A DNA stretch of 64,000 bases from Puccinellia tenuiflora. Lineage: Eukaryota > Streptophyta > Magnoliopsida > Poales > Poaceae. The stretch covers positions 1 to 64,000 of the forward strand of contig QRDG01000924.1 in the NCBI GenBank assembly GCA_012064385.1, read 5' to 3'. The notes below the pieces were generated by a model. The model made no database searches and was not told where the DNA came from. It saw nothing but the letters and a program-made list of their open reading frames with translations. Positions 1 through 11,699 of this stretch are shown piece after piece (position 1 is the first letter of the stretch; each line of letters begins with the position of its first letter). Position numbers and translations under genes: made by a program.

Positions 1-473
1 TCACATGCATAAAAGTATTATTATTACTCTCCACATAAGTAAAATCTTTCTCATTAGTATTAGTGGGAGTAACACAATCATAATCATCATTGTAATCATC
101 ATATATAGGAGGCATAGTATCATCAAAGCAAATTTCCTCCCTCAAGTTTGGGGGACTAAAAGATCATATTCATCAAAATCGGCATCCCCAAGCTTGCAAT
201 TTTCCATAGCATTAGCAACAATGGCATTCAAAGAAATCATACTAATAACATTGCTACTAGCATTATTGTTATGCAAATAAAGTTCCATAGGTTTTTAATT
301 TTCTCTTCAAAAGCATCATGACCAATTTCAAGATAAAGTTTATAAAGCTCTCTCATTTTTTTGATGATTTCCATTAAGTCTAACTAGTGAAATAAAAACA
401 AGAAACAAAAATATTTAATTGCAAGATCTAAAGAAGATACCTTCAAGCCCTCACCTCCCCGTCAACAATGCTA
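1..473 (-). mobile_element. Gypsy-type LTR retrotransposon, leader beside the 5' LTR (partial)
   Basis: Seen: read on the minus strand, positions 456-473 give a degenerate primer-binding site, TAGCATTGTTGACGGGGA, close to the tRNA-Asp-type site of plant Gypsy/Athila elements (TGGCGCCGTTGCCGGGGA). It lies just inside the LTR that follows to the right. The remaining ~450 bp are AT-rich and hold no convincing gag frame; the open frame at 5-280 on the plus strand is low-complexity. The body of the element continues beyond the left edge of the window. Family knowledge: this leader and LTR type is very abundant in Triticeae genomes. I do not name the family. Confidence 0.7.
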
Positions 474-475
474 GA

Positions 476-1898
476 AATTAGCTTCGTCGTCGGAGTGTGA
501 GTACCGTTTACCTTACCTCCAAGCGCAGAGGTTTGTAGGACAGCGGCAATTATCCCTTAAGTGAGTAACCCAAGGTTTATCGAATCCACGGGAGATAGAG
601 GTCAAAGATATCCCTCTCAAGCAACCCTGCAATTAAGATACAAGAAGTCTCTTGTGTCCCCAACACACCTAATACAATTATCAGTTGTATAGGTGCACTA
701 GTTCGGCGAAGAGATGGTAAAATGCAAGTGATATGGATGGTTGGAAACAAGGCCCGGGCTTCATACTTTCACTAGTGACTACTCTCAACATCATTAACAT
801 AATTAAACACATGATAGTTCCACAAAAATATATGTATGGTAGACGTTACTCGGAGATAATTCTTTTGTGGATCAAATAGGATGAGAATTGCGTAGGGTTA
901 CGAAAAGTACACCTTAAAGTTCGTATTTCACATCTATGGACAATTCATGCTGTCACTATCCGCATCCAAAGATAGTACTAACAAACACCACAACCTATTT
1001 CTTGAATAGTCTCTTTCTTTAATAACACAAGCATCAAGAAACCTCATGATCTATTCAATCCAACAAATAAAGAACAAACTCATGATGAAGATCCTTCCAA
1101 TCTATTATCCATAGAGTCACACACGGCACCCACACTGTCACCGAGGTACCATGATCACAACGGTAGCTCCGGAAATTGTACTAAATAACACCACTTGAGC
1201 AACATCATATCCATTACACATAGGGAAACATCATGTATTCAACTACACTAACAAATCTCATGATCACAACGAAGATCACATCATGGGAGAGAGAGATAAC
1301 CACATAGCTACTTGTATAAGCCTCAGCCTCGGTGAGGGACTACTCCCTCCTCATCGCGGGAAGCAGCGGTGTCGATGGAGATGGCTTCGGCGGTCGATCC
1401 CCCATCCGGCAGGGTGCCAGAACAGGATCAATATGACCCCAAAACTTGTCGGCGATGGCGGCGGAGCTCTGTTGCGTATTTGGGAAAATCCTTCGGGGGT
1501 TAGGGTTTTTGCGTCGGATGTGATTTAATAGGCGTCGGAGGCGGCCGAGGGGTTCCCCACAGGGCAGGGTCGGGTCCCACCCGTGGGTGGGCCCTAGGCC
1601 ACGGTAGGGGGCCGCCCCTGGCTTGTGTGGGTCCCCTGGAGTCGCCCTTCTGGCTCCCTTCTTCATTTCTTCAAAAAAAAATCTCCGTAAATTTTTGTCC
1701 AATTCCAATAATATTTCCAGAAGTAAATTTCTGCAACAATTTCAGCACAAAAACAGGGAACTGGCACTGGGCATCTTGTCAATAGGTTAGTCCGACAAAA
1801 TGCATAAAAATGATCTAATATGATAGTAAAAACATGTGACAACATCACAAAACTAACATGGATCACTCAAAAATTATAGATACGTTTGACACGTATCA
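476..1898 (-). repeat. 5' LTR of the Gypsy-type element (minus orientation)
   Basis: On the minus strand the LTR begins TGATACGTGTCAAACGTATC at 1898 and runs ~1.4 kb to the primer site at 456-473. On the plus strand it shows phrases typical of the abundant Triticeae LTR: the stretch around 521-545 (crop of GCAGAGGTTTGTAGGAC), the direct CAAGCAACCCTGCAA near 617-632, and the GC-rich segment near 1300-1660. The terminus next to the primer site has lost its recognisable CA end. The flanking duplication cannot be tested because the left end is outside the window. Short open frames inside (for example 1283-1528) are not genes. Confidence 0.75.
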
Positions 1899-2570
1899 GT
1901 GGCGTGTCTCCTTGGCCATGTGGATTGCGAAGAGCGGGCAACGGGAAGTCCTGGTGTTGGCGGTGTTTCGGCGGTGGCCCTCCGTATCACGGGGTTCTGG
2001 CTTGATGGCAGCTGGTGGTCTGTGGGTCCCATAGTTGCAGGTGCAAATCCTTGACCGTATCCGTCTCGACGACGACATTGCGGCGTCGTCGCCCTCTTTG
2101 AGGAGTCGTCATGGAGCTCCGGTTTTGGTCTCGCCGCGCTGGGATCGGTGGACATGCTCAGATCATATCCCGATGCTCTTCAGCATTCTTTTTGGCCTCC
2201 TATCATTTACATGTGATTTAGTTGTCTCTAGTTCCGGTTCTCGGTGTCTGCTGATCAGGATTGATACTCCACGGTCCGGAGCGAGAGCCGAGGGAAGGCA
2301 CCCATTCCTGCGATACCATTTTCGGGGGATCCAGAGTGACCATGTCCGGCGGTTTCACAAGGAAGCATGAAGTCTCCTCTAGTCGATTGTCTTGAGTGTG
2401 GTATGGAGGGTGAGACTTATTTTCATTTTTATATATTTGGCAGCTTTGTAAGAGGATCAGTACGGGCTGTGTGATTTTATTTACAAAGTGGGGCCATTTT
2501 CTTTTCGAGACCCTATATCAACTATCTGTTGATATACGTGGACTTTCGTCTATGCCAATTTGACTACCAC
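1899..2570. other. No gene recognised; GC-rich then AT-rich spacer
   Basis: Positions ~1900-2350 are GC-rich with short open frames on both strands (for example 2035-2370 plus), none matching a family I know. The composition resembles the 5' parts of the poly(A) retroposons elsewhere in the window, but no A-tail or duplication was found here. Confidence 0.4.
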
Positions 2571-2791
2571 CTCCATTCCTTAAAACAAGGGTTATTAACT
2601 TTTTCTGAAAAGTCAAGTAATGCCAAATTTGGTCAATTTTTTAAAGAAATATATAGATATATACTAAAATAATAAAATCATTATGTATTCAGTGAAATTA
2701 ATTTAATGTCCGTTAGTATTTTTTCTATAAACTCGGTCAGTATTTGAGTCTGACCAAAATTATATACTTTCTTTTTAAGAAACGGGGGGAG
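2571..2791. mobile_element. Degenerate Stowaway-like MITE
   Basis: About 221 bp bounded by CTCCATTCCTTAAAAC and, on the opposite strand, CTCCCCCCGTTTCTTAAAA. These match the inverted CTCCCTCC-type termini of Stowaway (Tc1/mariner) MITEs. The interior is AT-rich. The TA target duplication is not preserved on either side, so this is an old copy. Confidence 0.5.
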
Positions 2792-2839
2792 TGCCCAGGA
2801 AGTGTAACTGGAGCCAGAGAAGCATGTAGCTCATTTTCT

Positions 2840-3455
2840 CAAAAACTTAAAAGTTGACTTTTTTGAGTGTCGAAAAAATTTTTTTTTGAAATAGAAATCC
2901 TACATGTAGGTAATATCGAGTTCTACCAGACTGCTAGTTTTCAATCCAAAATTCATATTATTTTAGTCTACAAACAAACATAATATAGTAAAGTATCATG
3001 TTTTTCAAACCGTGTATTGTTCAGATCTGGACCCACCCATTTATCTTTTTTGTCCAGCCTAAAATAAAACGAATTTTCAATTGAAATTTTGCACTCTTGT
3101 AAATCATATCGCTATCTACATCTAAAAAAATTCCTGAATTTTTGAAACATAAAAATTGAAATTTAGGATTTTTGCAAAAACGAGCTACATGGAGCTTGGG
3201 CTCCAAAACTCCTCTCTCAGGGAGTAGTAGCTTAATTGTGCGAAATGGACGAGTGCTGCGATATGGAGGCCAAACTCCGCGGAGCTCGGTATTTCAAAAG
3301 TTCAAAATTTATACTTTTAAGATTCAAAAAATCAGAGAAAAATATCTAGATGTACGTAATAATATAAGTGTGCAAAAATATCAATCCAAAATTCATTATA
3401 TTTCGGGCGGGCAGAAATGACAAATGGGTGGACGAACAATACACATTTTGAAAGT
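2840..3455. mobile_element. Fold-back (long inverted repeat) DNA element
   Basis: Positions ~3005-3200 and ~3260-3455 are imperfect inverted copies of one another over ~190 bp. The left arm contains GTGTATTGTTCAG and CCACCCATTTATC; the right arm has the complement of GTGTATTGTTCGTC and CCACCCATTTGTC. The arms meet near a GGAGCTTGGGCTCC palindrome at about 3191-3204. A further direct partial copy of the arm follows at ~3470-3530. This looks like a non-autonomous element with long terminal inverted repeats (Mutator-like is a guess). No transposase is present. Confidence 0.5.
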
Positions 3456-3833
3456 TAAAATTTGGTTAAATTTGTCATTTCTGTGTAGCCTAGAATAATA
3501 CGAATTTTGCATTGAGATTTTGCGCACGGGTAATCTTCACCTAATTTTCTTGTTTCGAATTTTGCCTCCAAATGCAGTATCTCTGCAAACAAGAGAGACG
3601 GAGTATATAATGCGTGCCGTCGTACACGTGTAGGTGAACGAACTGTTAGTAGAAGGATGATGTTATAGCTCGCTATTAACTGCACACATATGCTTGAACG
3701 CGAAGGATTGCCGACCTACCTCAAGTTGTTCTCGCCACGCTTTGGCGGCCGTACGTCCCAGATCGCTCGTGCCCCGCGTGCGTTTTGCCTGCCTGCGCTC
3801 ATGGGAGCGCCGCGCCGACCTCGTACGTACGTA
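3456..3833. other. No gene recognised
   Basis: Holds the extra partial arm copy of the fold-back element (to ~3530) and short overlapping open frames around 3690-3885 that match nothing I recognise. Confidence 0.35.
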
Positions 3834-4047
3834 CTCCCTCCTGTTCAGTTTAGAGGGCTTACGTGTAGTACTAGGTCGTTAATTTGACCAACATAATAAA
3901 GATTATATATTATAAAAATTATACCATTATAAACTTTAGATGTTATATTTTTAAATAATATAATTTTTATGTTATATAATTTATATTATATTGGTAAAAT
4001 TGACGACATAGGGCTACGTGTAGGCCCTCTAAACTGAACCGAGGGAG
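3834..4047. mobile_element. Stowaway MITE with intact TA duplication
   Basis: 214 bp, bounded by CTCCCTCCTGTTCAGTTTAG and its inverted partner ending GAACCGAGGGAG, with TA on both sides (3832-3833 and 4048-4049). The terminal inverted repeats pair over ~35 bp through the CTACGTGTAG region. The interior is ~80% AT. This is the classic Stowaway structure (non-autonomous Tc1/mariner). Confidence 0.85.
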
Positions 4048-4158
4048 TATAACGGAACTGTTCACACTTAGGTTCGGATATGCAAAGTCAACCCTTAGCG
4101 CCGGCGTCATCGCGGCCAGCGACGTGGAGGAGCGGAGAGCTTTAATTGTGTTCTACTC

Positions 4159-4417
4159 AGGGATTTGGTTACCGGTCGGGATTTACCGGAAATCCCGAGC
4201 ACCCCCGGGAATTGGTTATACCGAGCGAAAAATCCCGGAATTTTTGAATTTCAACAAAAATCCCCGTAAATGGTTAAAATAGGAACAAAAAAATTTGAAT
4301 TTCCAAATTTCAGTTTTGAAATTCGTCCGGTTACCGGTCGGGATTTACCGGTAACCGCGGTAACCGGCAATCCCGACCACCCTCGGGATTTTTTTCCTAC
4401 CGGGAACCAAATCCTTG
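4159..4417. mobile_element. Mutator-type MITE, copy 1
   Basis: 259 bp flanked by a perfect 9-bp repeat GTTCTACTC (4150-4158 and 4418-4426). The termini are inverted: AGGGATTTGGTTACCGG on the left and, read inward from the right, CAAGGATTTGGTTCCCGG. The 9-bp duplication fits Mutator superfamily insertion. The interior is rich in ATCCCG and TACCGG words. A related copy lies at 23889-24176. Confidence 0.8.
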
Positions 4418-5004
4418 GTTCTACTCATATTAGCTAAAAGATAACCTCTCTTAGAAAAAATATGTCTCACAACATATTTACGATAGTTTGTTACTAGAGA
4501 TAAGACTAGAAAATAATCTATCTGACACCATGTTTTTACAATGATATCAACATTACGCGGCATGTTTAATTTAAATATGTCTTATCAACCATTATAGCTA
4601 GGGGCCAAAAATCTATTTCCACCATTCCACAGTATAAGCATTTTTAGCAAGCTAAACTATATCTCTCACCCGAGCCGACAAGCATTGAGACCTTGGCCAC
4701 CTCTTCTCCTCTATTGCTGCTGATGCCTCTAGAGAACGGCGTCGTTTACTCGTAATTTGTTTTCTTCACAGCGGACCTTCTTAGGGTCAGCTGTGGTGGC
4801 GGTGGATTGTGGCATGTGGCTTGGTCGCTCGCGCGCGGCAGCGCCGGCTGGTGCCAGATCAGCCTGCTCGGTTGGCAATCTTGATGATACATAAATCGGT
4901 GCTTCTCAGTGCTTCTCATCCTGGCGTGGGGAGCCTAGGCGTGCTGGGTCGGTTCGCCTGTTTCGACAATGGACATCACGATCTCCACCATGACGATTGA
5001 GACG
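4418..5004. other. No gene recognised
   Basis: AT-rich to 4670, then a mixed stretch with a short plus-strand frame (4809-5000) that matches nothing I know. Confidence 0.35.
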
Positions 5005-5451
5005 TATATCACGAATGAATTTGAGATAGTATTTTTTTAGAGTAAAGGTGTTTACAGTGACACCAGAGCCAGCATATAATTCCCTCCGGAATATTTAATG
5101 GTATGTTTTATCCAACTAGTGGCCGGATTAGTTCCTCTCTCCAGTACATGTAGCAACCCATAACTTTCAGAAAAAGGAAAGTGCAGTATATAACAAATGC
5201 ATGACTTTAGATAGATTAGGCGCAGACACTTCTTTGCAATTAACTTTGTGTGTGAAGCACTTAAAAGGGCATGTTGAGTGACTTAAAGTTTTCATGTACC
5301 GGACGGCTAATCATGATACTCCTAGAAAGTATATATCAATAGGTTTTCTAAGACAAACTGTTAAATTTTGACCAACTCGATCTATAGAAAAATGTGCAAC
5401 ACCAAATACATATAGTATAGAAGCATATTCCACCTTTAAAGTTATTATATA
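5005..5451 (+). repeat. Copy A of a 447-bp dispersed direct repeat
   Basis: Nearly identical (about five substitutions and one single-base indel by eye) to 13487-13934, where the same sequence sits directly upstream of kinase K1. Both copies begin TATATCACGAATGAATTTG and end in GTTATTATATA. No kinase sequence accompanies this copy. It is either a transposable element not known to me or a duplicated promoter segment. Confidence 0.85.
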
Positions 5452-5579
5452 GACCTGTTTAGTATTACCCTAGAATATCCCTAAGTGTCTAGTACCTACT
5501 TGAATACTTAGTGGAATAGGTAAAATGCTATGCTATGTGTTTTGTATCAAAAGCTAATGAAAATTCTACTAAGTTAATA

Positions 5580-6776
5580 AACTACCTGGGTGGGTGGTTG
5601 GTTTAAAGCAATTCCCCATACGTGGGAGGATGAATTGTAGAAGAGGATGATTCCCCAATTTAGGAGTGAGGACCATACGTGGTTCCCTAAATTTGGGAGG
5701 ATGAATCATACTTGCGGAAAGCCACCCAGGATCGAAGGGATTTGAAGTTACTCCAAGTGAAGATTGCTTCCAGTGCAGCCATTAGTCATATGGGCTCTGT
5801 CTTGATCAACTAAGTTGCATGGACTCATCCCGGCTTGACAGGTGGTGGTAGAGGTTTGTAGGTGGAGCGCGTCAGGCCGGTATGGGGTGAGAAAATGCTT
5901 CTGAAAGATCTCGTCTTAACCTTCTTCTTTTCCCCGGAACACCAATGGAGTGTGAGGGATAGTTTGGGTTGGTTAAGTCTAATGGTGAACGTGCACAACC
6001 TCTACAGAGTGTCAAACTATGATCATAGACGTGTCCCCGGTTACGGACAATTCTGAGCAGCTGAACAAGGACGTCAACGGAGGATCCCAACATTCTAATT
6101 TCTCAAGTAAAATTTTGATGGGTAACAAGGGGTGTGCTACCCAGGGCTAAGTTTCATGGTTGTCTTCGCCCAAGATAGTTGTTGCTTACTTGGGGCCATG
6201 GTACTTGGTGGTTTTCACCTGGGGGCGCACGGGCGTGAGTTACTTCTTAGGGCCTTGTACATGGTTGTCTTCGCCCAAGATAGTTACGACTTACTTGGGG
6301 CCATGGTACTTGGTGGTTTTCACCTGAGGGTACACTTGCGAAGATTTGTCATTTGGTTCACTGGAATTTGCCAGTGTTACCTTGTGATGATGAACATGTT
6401 TTACAAAGAGATAGGAAAAAAGTTAGCTTTCTGCAAAATAGCCTTGAACTCCACCAAGCCAAATATGCATATAGGTTACTAGAGTTGTTCCAATATGAGT
6501 CCACAAAGTGTCACTTGCCAGATCCATTTTATATGGTTCTGACCCACCTTGTTGCAACATTCTTACTGTTGCAGGATGCTCCGACGTTGAGTGAGGTTTC
6601 GATTAAGGGTTTCGAGTCTGCAACCAACATGTTCGCCTGTGGCACATGAAGATGATGAGGCTCATTGCTACTTATATTTCCGCTGTGCTAATCTTTGTAA
6701 AAGGCTAGCCTTGAGCTATGCAAGTTGTAATGGATGGTTGTAAATTTTGGATCATTCGTGAAATAAATTGATACAA
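5580..6776. mobile_element. Gypsy-type untranslated internal region
   Basis: Non-coding sequence whose phrases (the segment 5990-6060 containing TCAAACTATGATCATAG and a GTCCCCGG run) resemble the long untranslated internal regions of grass Gypsy elements; I recognise the type, not the family. It contains a tandem duplication of ~105 bp: CATGGTTGTCTTCGCCCAAG at 6155 and again at 6260. Open frames 6132-6482 and 6353-6649 come from the duplicated segment and its flank and match no gag or pol domain. Confidence 0.45.
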
Positions 6777-8770
6777 TGTTATGGTATTCATCGTAACTGT
6801 GTGTGCTAGCGATTCGATCCAGGGACTAGCACTATACACAGGGATCTTGCCTATTTTTAAGTGCAGGTCCGCTACACTTAGTGACCACATTATGTATAAA
6901 TTATCACATTATTAAAGAAGTGGCTTAATTGTGCATGAACATGATATGAATGGATAGGGTTTGTTCTTCTGATCATTTTGGTACCTCATTTGTGAATTTC
7001 GAAATATCGATGATTACATAGTGAATTAAATGATTATGTGAATTTAATTTGTTTAATCATTTAAAGAATAACATCAAATAAATATTTGTGATCATGATGT
7101 GATAGCATTTTACATGATGATCACTTTGATATTTTATTCATAAATTTTGGTTAATTATTTCTCGAGTTATGATTTTTCCCAAATTTGGTATTATTTATAC
7201 CATTTTAGGAATTCTTAAATAAACAACAAGAATATGATTTCAAAAGACTATTACAATTATTCTAACATGTAGAATTTGTTTTTCTGAACAATTTGGTATT
7301 TTATTTGCTATTTTTGAAGAAATATTCAAATAGATAACACTTGTTTTAATTTGAATTTTAAAACCAAAAGGAAAAAACAGAACCCAGACAGGCCAGCCTT
7401 GTGCCGGCCTGGCCGGGCCACAGGCCGGGTAGTGACCCGAGGCCTCTGGCCTTTGGCCGGCCCAGGCTGGGTGTCCAGGCCGGGAGGGCGACCGAGGCTG
7501 CCGGCCTTTGGCCGGCCCAAGCCGAGCCCAGGCCGGGCCCCTGCCCGAGCCATCCAGCCTCAGGTCGGACAGGCCGGGGCCAGGCCGGATGCACGGTGGC
7601 GTGCGGGACGGCGACGAGGCACGGTGACCGGCGGCTAGGAGAGGGAGAGGGGGAGCGGAATCGAGCCAAAAAGGGTGCGGTGCTCACCCCGGTTGCTCGT
7701 GGGTGCTCGTCGGCGGCGGGGGTGGACGGAGATGCCGGAATCGAACTCGCTGGAGCTCGGTCGTGGTCGAGGTAGCCGAGGACGGAAACGACGAAATCCG
7801 GGCTCCCCGGTCCGATTCCTGGTACGGGGAGGAAGAGGACGATGTGGCGGAGCCTCCCGTATGCTTCGATTTGTGCGGGGCGTACCTAGTCGATGGCGAC
7901 GGGCGGAGGCGAGCGGCGGAAGAGGGGAAGCTCGGGGAGGAGGAAGGAGGGGAAACGGGGAGCAGGTGGCGGAGGAAAATGGGTAGGTGGGCGTCCAGGG
8001 CATCGTCTTGACCCCCCAGGGAATGGGCGGCATGGCGCGGCGTCGGCCAGCAGGGCAGCATGGGCGCTGGCCGTGTCGCCACGGTGGAGGAAGAGGACGG
8101 CGATTTTGCTAAACCCCATGGCTCCAAAAGTTTAATTACAAAATGGTCCAACAGCCCCTTTTAGCGATTTAATTTAGGCACTAACCATTTTTATAAAATC
8201 TGCAAAAATTCATGTGACCTCCCCTTAATATTTAGAACCCCCAAAAAAATTTGTGTTGCAAAATAAAATGTTTTGCACCACATTTGTTCACAGGTTTTGA
8301 TTATAGTCATTTTTGACAATTTCCAAATTATATTTATTTGGAGCACTTAAGCATTTCCAAAAATAATGAAATTATTCATGGAGGCTCATGATATAACAAT
8401 GAAGCACCCCATAATTTAATTTTGAATTTTTGGAATGTTTAACTTGGTTGCAAAAATAGGATTTGAAATAACCCAATTTTGAATTCTCAAGTTTTAAATC
8501 TTGGCTTGTCAATAATTGGATTTTGACAATTTGTTATAAGAGTAACTTGGAACTTCCTAAACAATTTGGAAGTCCATGAATAATTTGTTGGCCAAATTAA
8601 GCAATTGCATTTGGTGTGGAAGCTTGGGAAGGTTTTGATTCCCCATTTTAGTTGCTTGAATATGTGGGTGGTTAGAAATAGCAATATCATATGGATGCCA
8701 TGATGCAACCAAGAATGCAAAAAGTGGAAAAATTATTCGTATTTTTCATTACAAAGCTGGGGCTGTTACA
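6777..8770. repeat. Probable Gypsy-type LTR
   Basis: The right end is GGGGCTGTTACA at 8759-8770, so the opposite strand begins TGTAACAGCCCC, the start of a widespread grass Gypsy LTR class. The left end is proposed at the TGTTATGG near 6777, just before the phrase CTGTGTGCTAGCGATTCGA typical of these elements. The interior has an AT-rich part, a GC-rich part (7380-8120) built of GGCCGGCC/CAGGCCGGG words, and AT-rich flanks. The many overlapping frames at 7326-8151 come from this GC-rich part and are not genes. The left boundary is uncertain and no target duplication was found. Confidence 0.5.
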
Positions 8771-9242
8771 TCTACAAACATGTATTTCCCGGACCGTCGA
8801 GCAAGAGCGGTCAACCAACAACAACGACTCTTGCGAAATCAATTTTGGTCTATCGAGGATAGGAAATAAAACAGATGGTCTCGGAATTGAGAACATAATA
8901 CACATGTTTATTGAGATTCCATGCATGCCGAGTCCAACATATGACGGAAGTGCAACGCCGGCGCAAGCCGAGCTCCGAACTATTCGTTGTTGCGTGTGAG
9001 ATCAATCAATGGAATGGATGGCCGACTACCTACATACAAAATGGTCACGTGGTGCGTCCTGTTAAGTACACCAAGGGTCGGGACAGAGACAGATCGATAA
9101 ATATCAGACTATCGATCGGTGCGGCTAACACGGACTGTGTCCTTCGCTTTAGGTCAGCAATACTTTTGGCTTCTCGAGCCTCCAGTACATTATCCTGTAC
9201 CTACGATTAACAAAGGCGACCTAAACACACTAGTGCATCCAG
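8771..9242. other. No gene recognised
   Basis: Short open frames only (8691-8999, 8911-9210 plus). The last part may belong to the decayed hAT element that follows, but I could not align it to a transposase. Confidence 0.3.
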
Positions 9243-9935
9243 GTGCCAGGACAGCCGGTCTTATTAGGCGTCTCCCAGAACTTGTTCCCGGATGTTATTG
9301 GTGTTCTCAAATATGTTAAAAAAGATGGACCAAATGATGCAAAGAAACATCAAGCTCGTGGTCTCTTAGATTATGTCACTGATTTTGACTTCATGGTAAA
9401 CTCAACTCTTCTTACCCAAATGGCTGCATTAGTCCCAAGGATTCCTTTGATGCTTTCAAAGTTGATACCTTAGTTGATTTGGCGAAGTCCTATCCAGATG
9501 ATTTCAATTCCATCCAATTGAAAGATCTTTCACAGGAGCTTACATTCTATATAGATAATGTGCGAGCAGATGAAAGATTTGCAAATCTGAAAACTATTTC
9601 TGAACATGCTAAGCTGATGGTTAGTACAAAAAAAAACATTAGGCATTTCCTTTGGTATATCAACTCCTCAAGCTAGTGTTAGTTCTGCCTGTGGCCAGTG
9701 CATCTGTTGAGAGGTGCTTTTCAGCAATGAAAATAGTGAAGACGGTGCTACGCAATCGTATTGGTGATGATTTCATGAATCACTGCGTTATTTGCTTTTT
9801 GGAGCAAAGACTTCTATATTCAACTCCACCTAAGGATGTGACAGACCGCTTTCTCAAGATGAGAGACCCTAAAGGACAAAAAAATAGAGGTAATTACTTT
9901 TGTAATCCGATTTATTTTGATATGATATATTGAGA
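9243..9935 (+). pseudogene. hAT transposase remnant (TTF/MYM zinc-finger type), C-terminal part
   Basis: Three overlapping plus-strand frames (9243-9473, 9479-9676, 9652-9933) together give the C-terminal third of a plant hAT-derived protein of the TTF-type zinc finger group. The third frame carries the hAT dimerisation signature LPVASASVERCFSAMK followed by LRNRIGDDFMNHC. The second frame contains SYPDDFNSIQLKDLSQEL, typical of the region just upstream. The N-terminal zinc finger and catalytic core are missing, a stop separates the first two frames, and a frameshift at ~9650-9675 separates the last two. It cannot encode an active transposase. It could be mistaken for a domesticated MYM-type protein, but the frame breaks argue against that. 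Confidence 0.8.
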
Positions 9936-10505
9936 ATTATTGTTTCTTATTTATGTGAGTTTGCTAAATAATATATTATAGAAATGTTAAGTATTACCAG
10001 CTGCACACCACTAGCTGTGTGAGCTATATGTATATACATTTGTGGTACTTTTTATAAACACGCAATCTACCGACTTGTTCGTGTTGACACCGGCGACCTT
10101 TTTTCCTGGCTTCGCCCTTGGACATAGAGCTACAAAAATTATGATATGCGCCAAAATTATGAACTTGACCTCGTGTACATCAAGGAGCTCTAATGGAAGT
10201 TCTGCCCCCCATAAATTAATCTCGATGAGAGATGAACAGTTAGAGCACCTGCCTCCTTTCTCAGCCGTTAGTGATAGCAATAATAATACATAAAGAATAT
10301 GTAGGCTTTTTTTGGCCGTCGAACCTTGATATACTTTCTCCAATATATCTCAAACAACCACCAAAGCCACGCAAGCGAGTTGCACACACACCACACGCTG
10401 GACATCAAGCTCTCACTCAGCGGTCTCTATCTCCCTGTGAGCCCGAGGCCTCTCCCTCCATCTGTAGTGGGTGGACAACAAGAAGCTCGCATATTATACT
10501 CCAAT
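9936..10505. other. No gene recognised
   Basis: AT-rich spacer between the hAT remnant and the next hAT element. Short opposing frames at 10011-10343 and 10042-10293 are shadows of each other. Confidence 0.35.
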
Positions 10506-11361
10506 CAGGGGCGGAGCCAGGATTTGGGTATAGGGGGGGGGGGGGGGCGAAACGATTGACAGTCGCAATTGATATATACTATAACAAATTTTTAAGTAAA
10601 AAATTAGCATATTAATGTGTTTTAGCAATAATATTGTGTGAATATAAATTTATCAAAATATTAACATAGATATATAATTAACAAACCGTGACAAAAGGGG
10701 AACAAGTATGCTGGAACCACTTTATAAGTCCAAATAGCCACCACCAATCAACATCTCAATTTTTCATACAAGGCCAGATTCCAGAGTGAAGTAATAGGCG
10801 GGAAAAAAATTATACTATAATATATTATCTTTCTTTGTTTATGACTGTGAACTATAGGTAAATTTGAAACATAGAGTTAGATTGGAATAGGTAGTAAATA
10901 TAGTGTATAGTGTACCTTGATGAGTAATCTGATGGTGCGTACATCCGGCAAGCGGGGGACGATCAATTAGCTGCCGCGCCGCCGTCCGCTGCTGCTTGGT
11001 GCGCCAGGATCCCTAAGCGACAGATTGAGGAATCGATGTTTGATTTGATTCAAAGCCAAAGCCGAGAAGACGGCCTGAACCGTACAGACTACACGATCTA
11101 GCATCGACGAATAACCTAACGGGCTAAACATGGGTAGACAGGGAGATGGGCTGTTGCCTATTGGGCTTCCGTGAATACCAGAACTAAATGGACCAGTAAT
11201 TTCTGCCAGCGGTGGGCTCTAGTCTAGTAAATACGTTATTAGCAGTGGCAATCAGTACGTATATACAGTATACATATACTATTACCTGTAGTTTTTCTTG
11301 GGGGGGACGAACCATTGGGGGGGGTCTGACCCCTGCTAGCCCCCCCCTGTCTCCGCCCCTG
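10506..11361. mobile_element. Non-autonomous hAT element
   Basis: 856 bp with inverted termini CAGGGGCGGAGCCAGG (left) and, inward from the right, CAGGGGCGGAGACAGG. The flanks are ACTCCAAT (10498-10505) and ACTCCACT (11362-11369), a 7/8 match to an 8-bp duplication as expected for hAT. A G-run at ~10538-10549 follows the left terminus and C/G-runs precede the right one. No transposase frame exists inside. It lies just downstream of kinase K1 and may have displaced the missing 3' exon of that gene. Confidence 0.8.
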
Positions 11362-11699
11362 ACTCCACTTTTATCGTTCAGAATTAAAAATATAATAATT
11401 TAAATATCACATATTCAACTAATTTAGCAAGAATTAAGCTCAAGGTTCATAATTCAAAGTAAAAATTGTTCAACTCGTGTTCCGCAGTCACATAACTATA
11501 TTTTTTAAACTAGTTCGACGATTGATGAATGTTCACCATCTTTTCTATAAAAGGAAATGCACAATTCACATAAATAAAAAATTATCCACATATAATAACA
11601 CTAATGTTTTGTAAATTATAGAGTACAAAAATCACCAACCTAAATATGAACCACGTAATAATATTAGGCATATTCATGTAAGAGTGTCATATAGAAGTC

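Noticed and set aside
7326..8151. Several overlapping 100-155 codon frames
   Set aside because: All lie in the GC-rich half of a probable LTR, on both strands and in several frames, without a domain.
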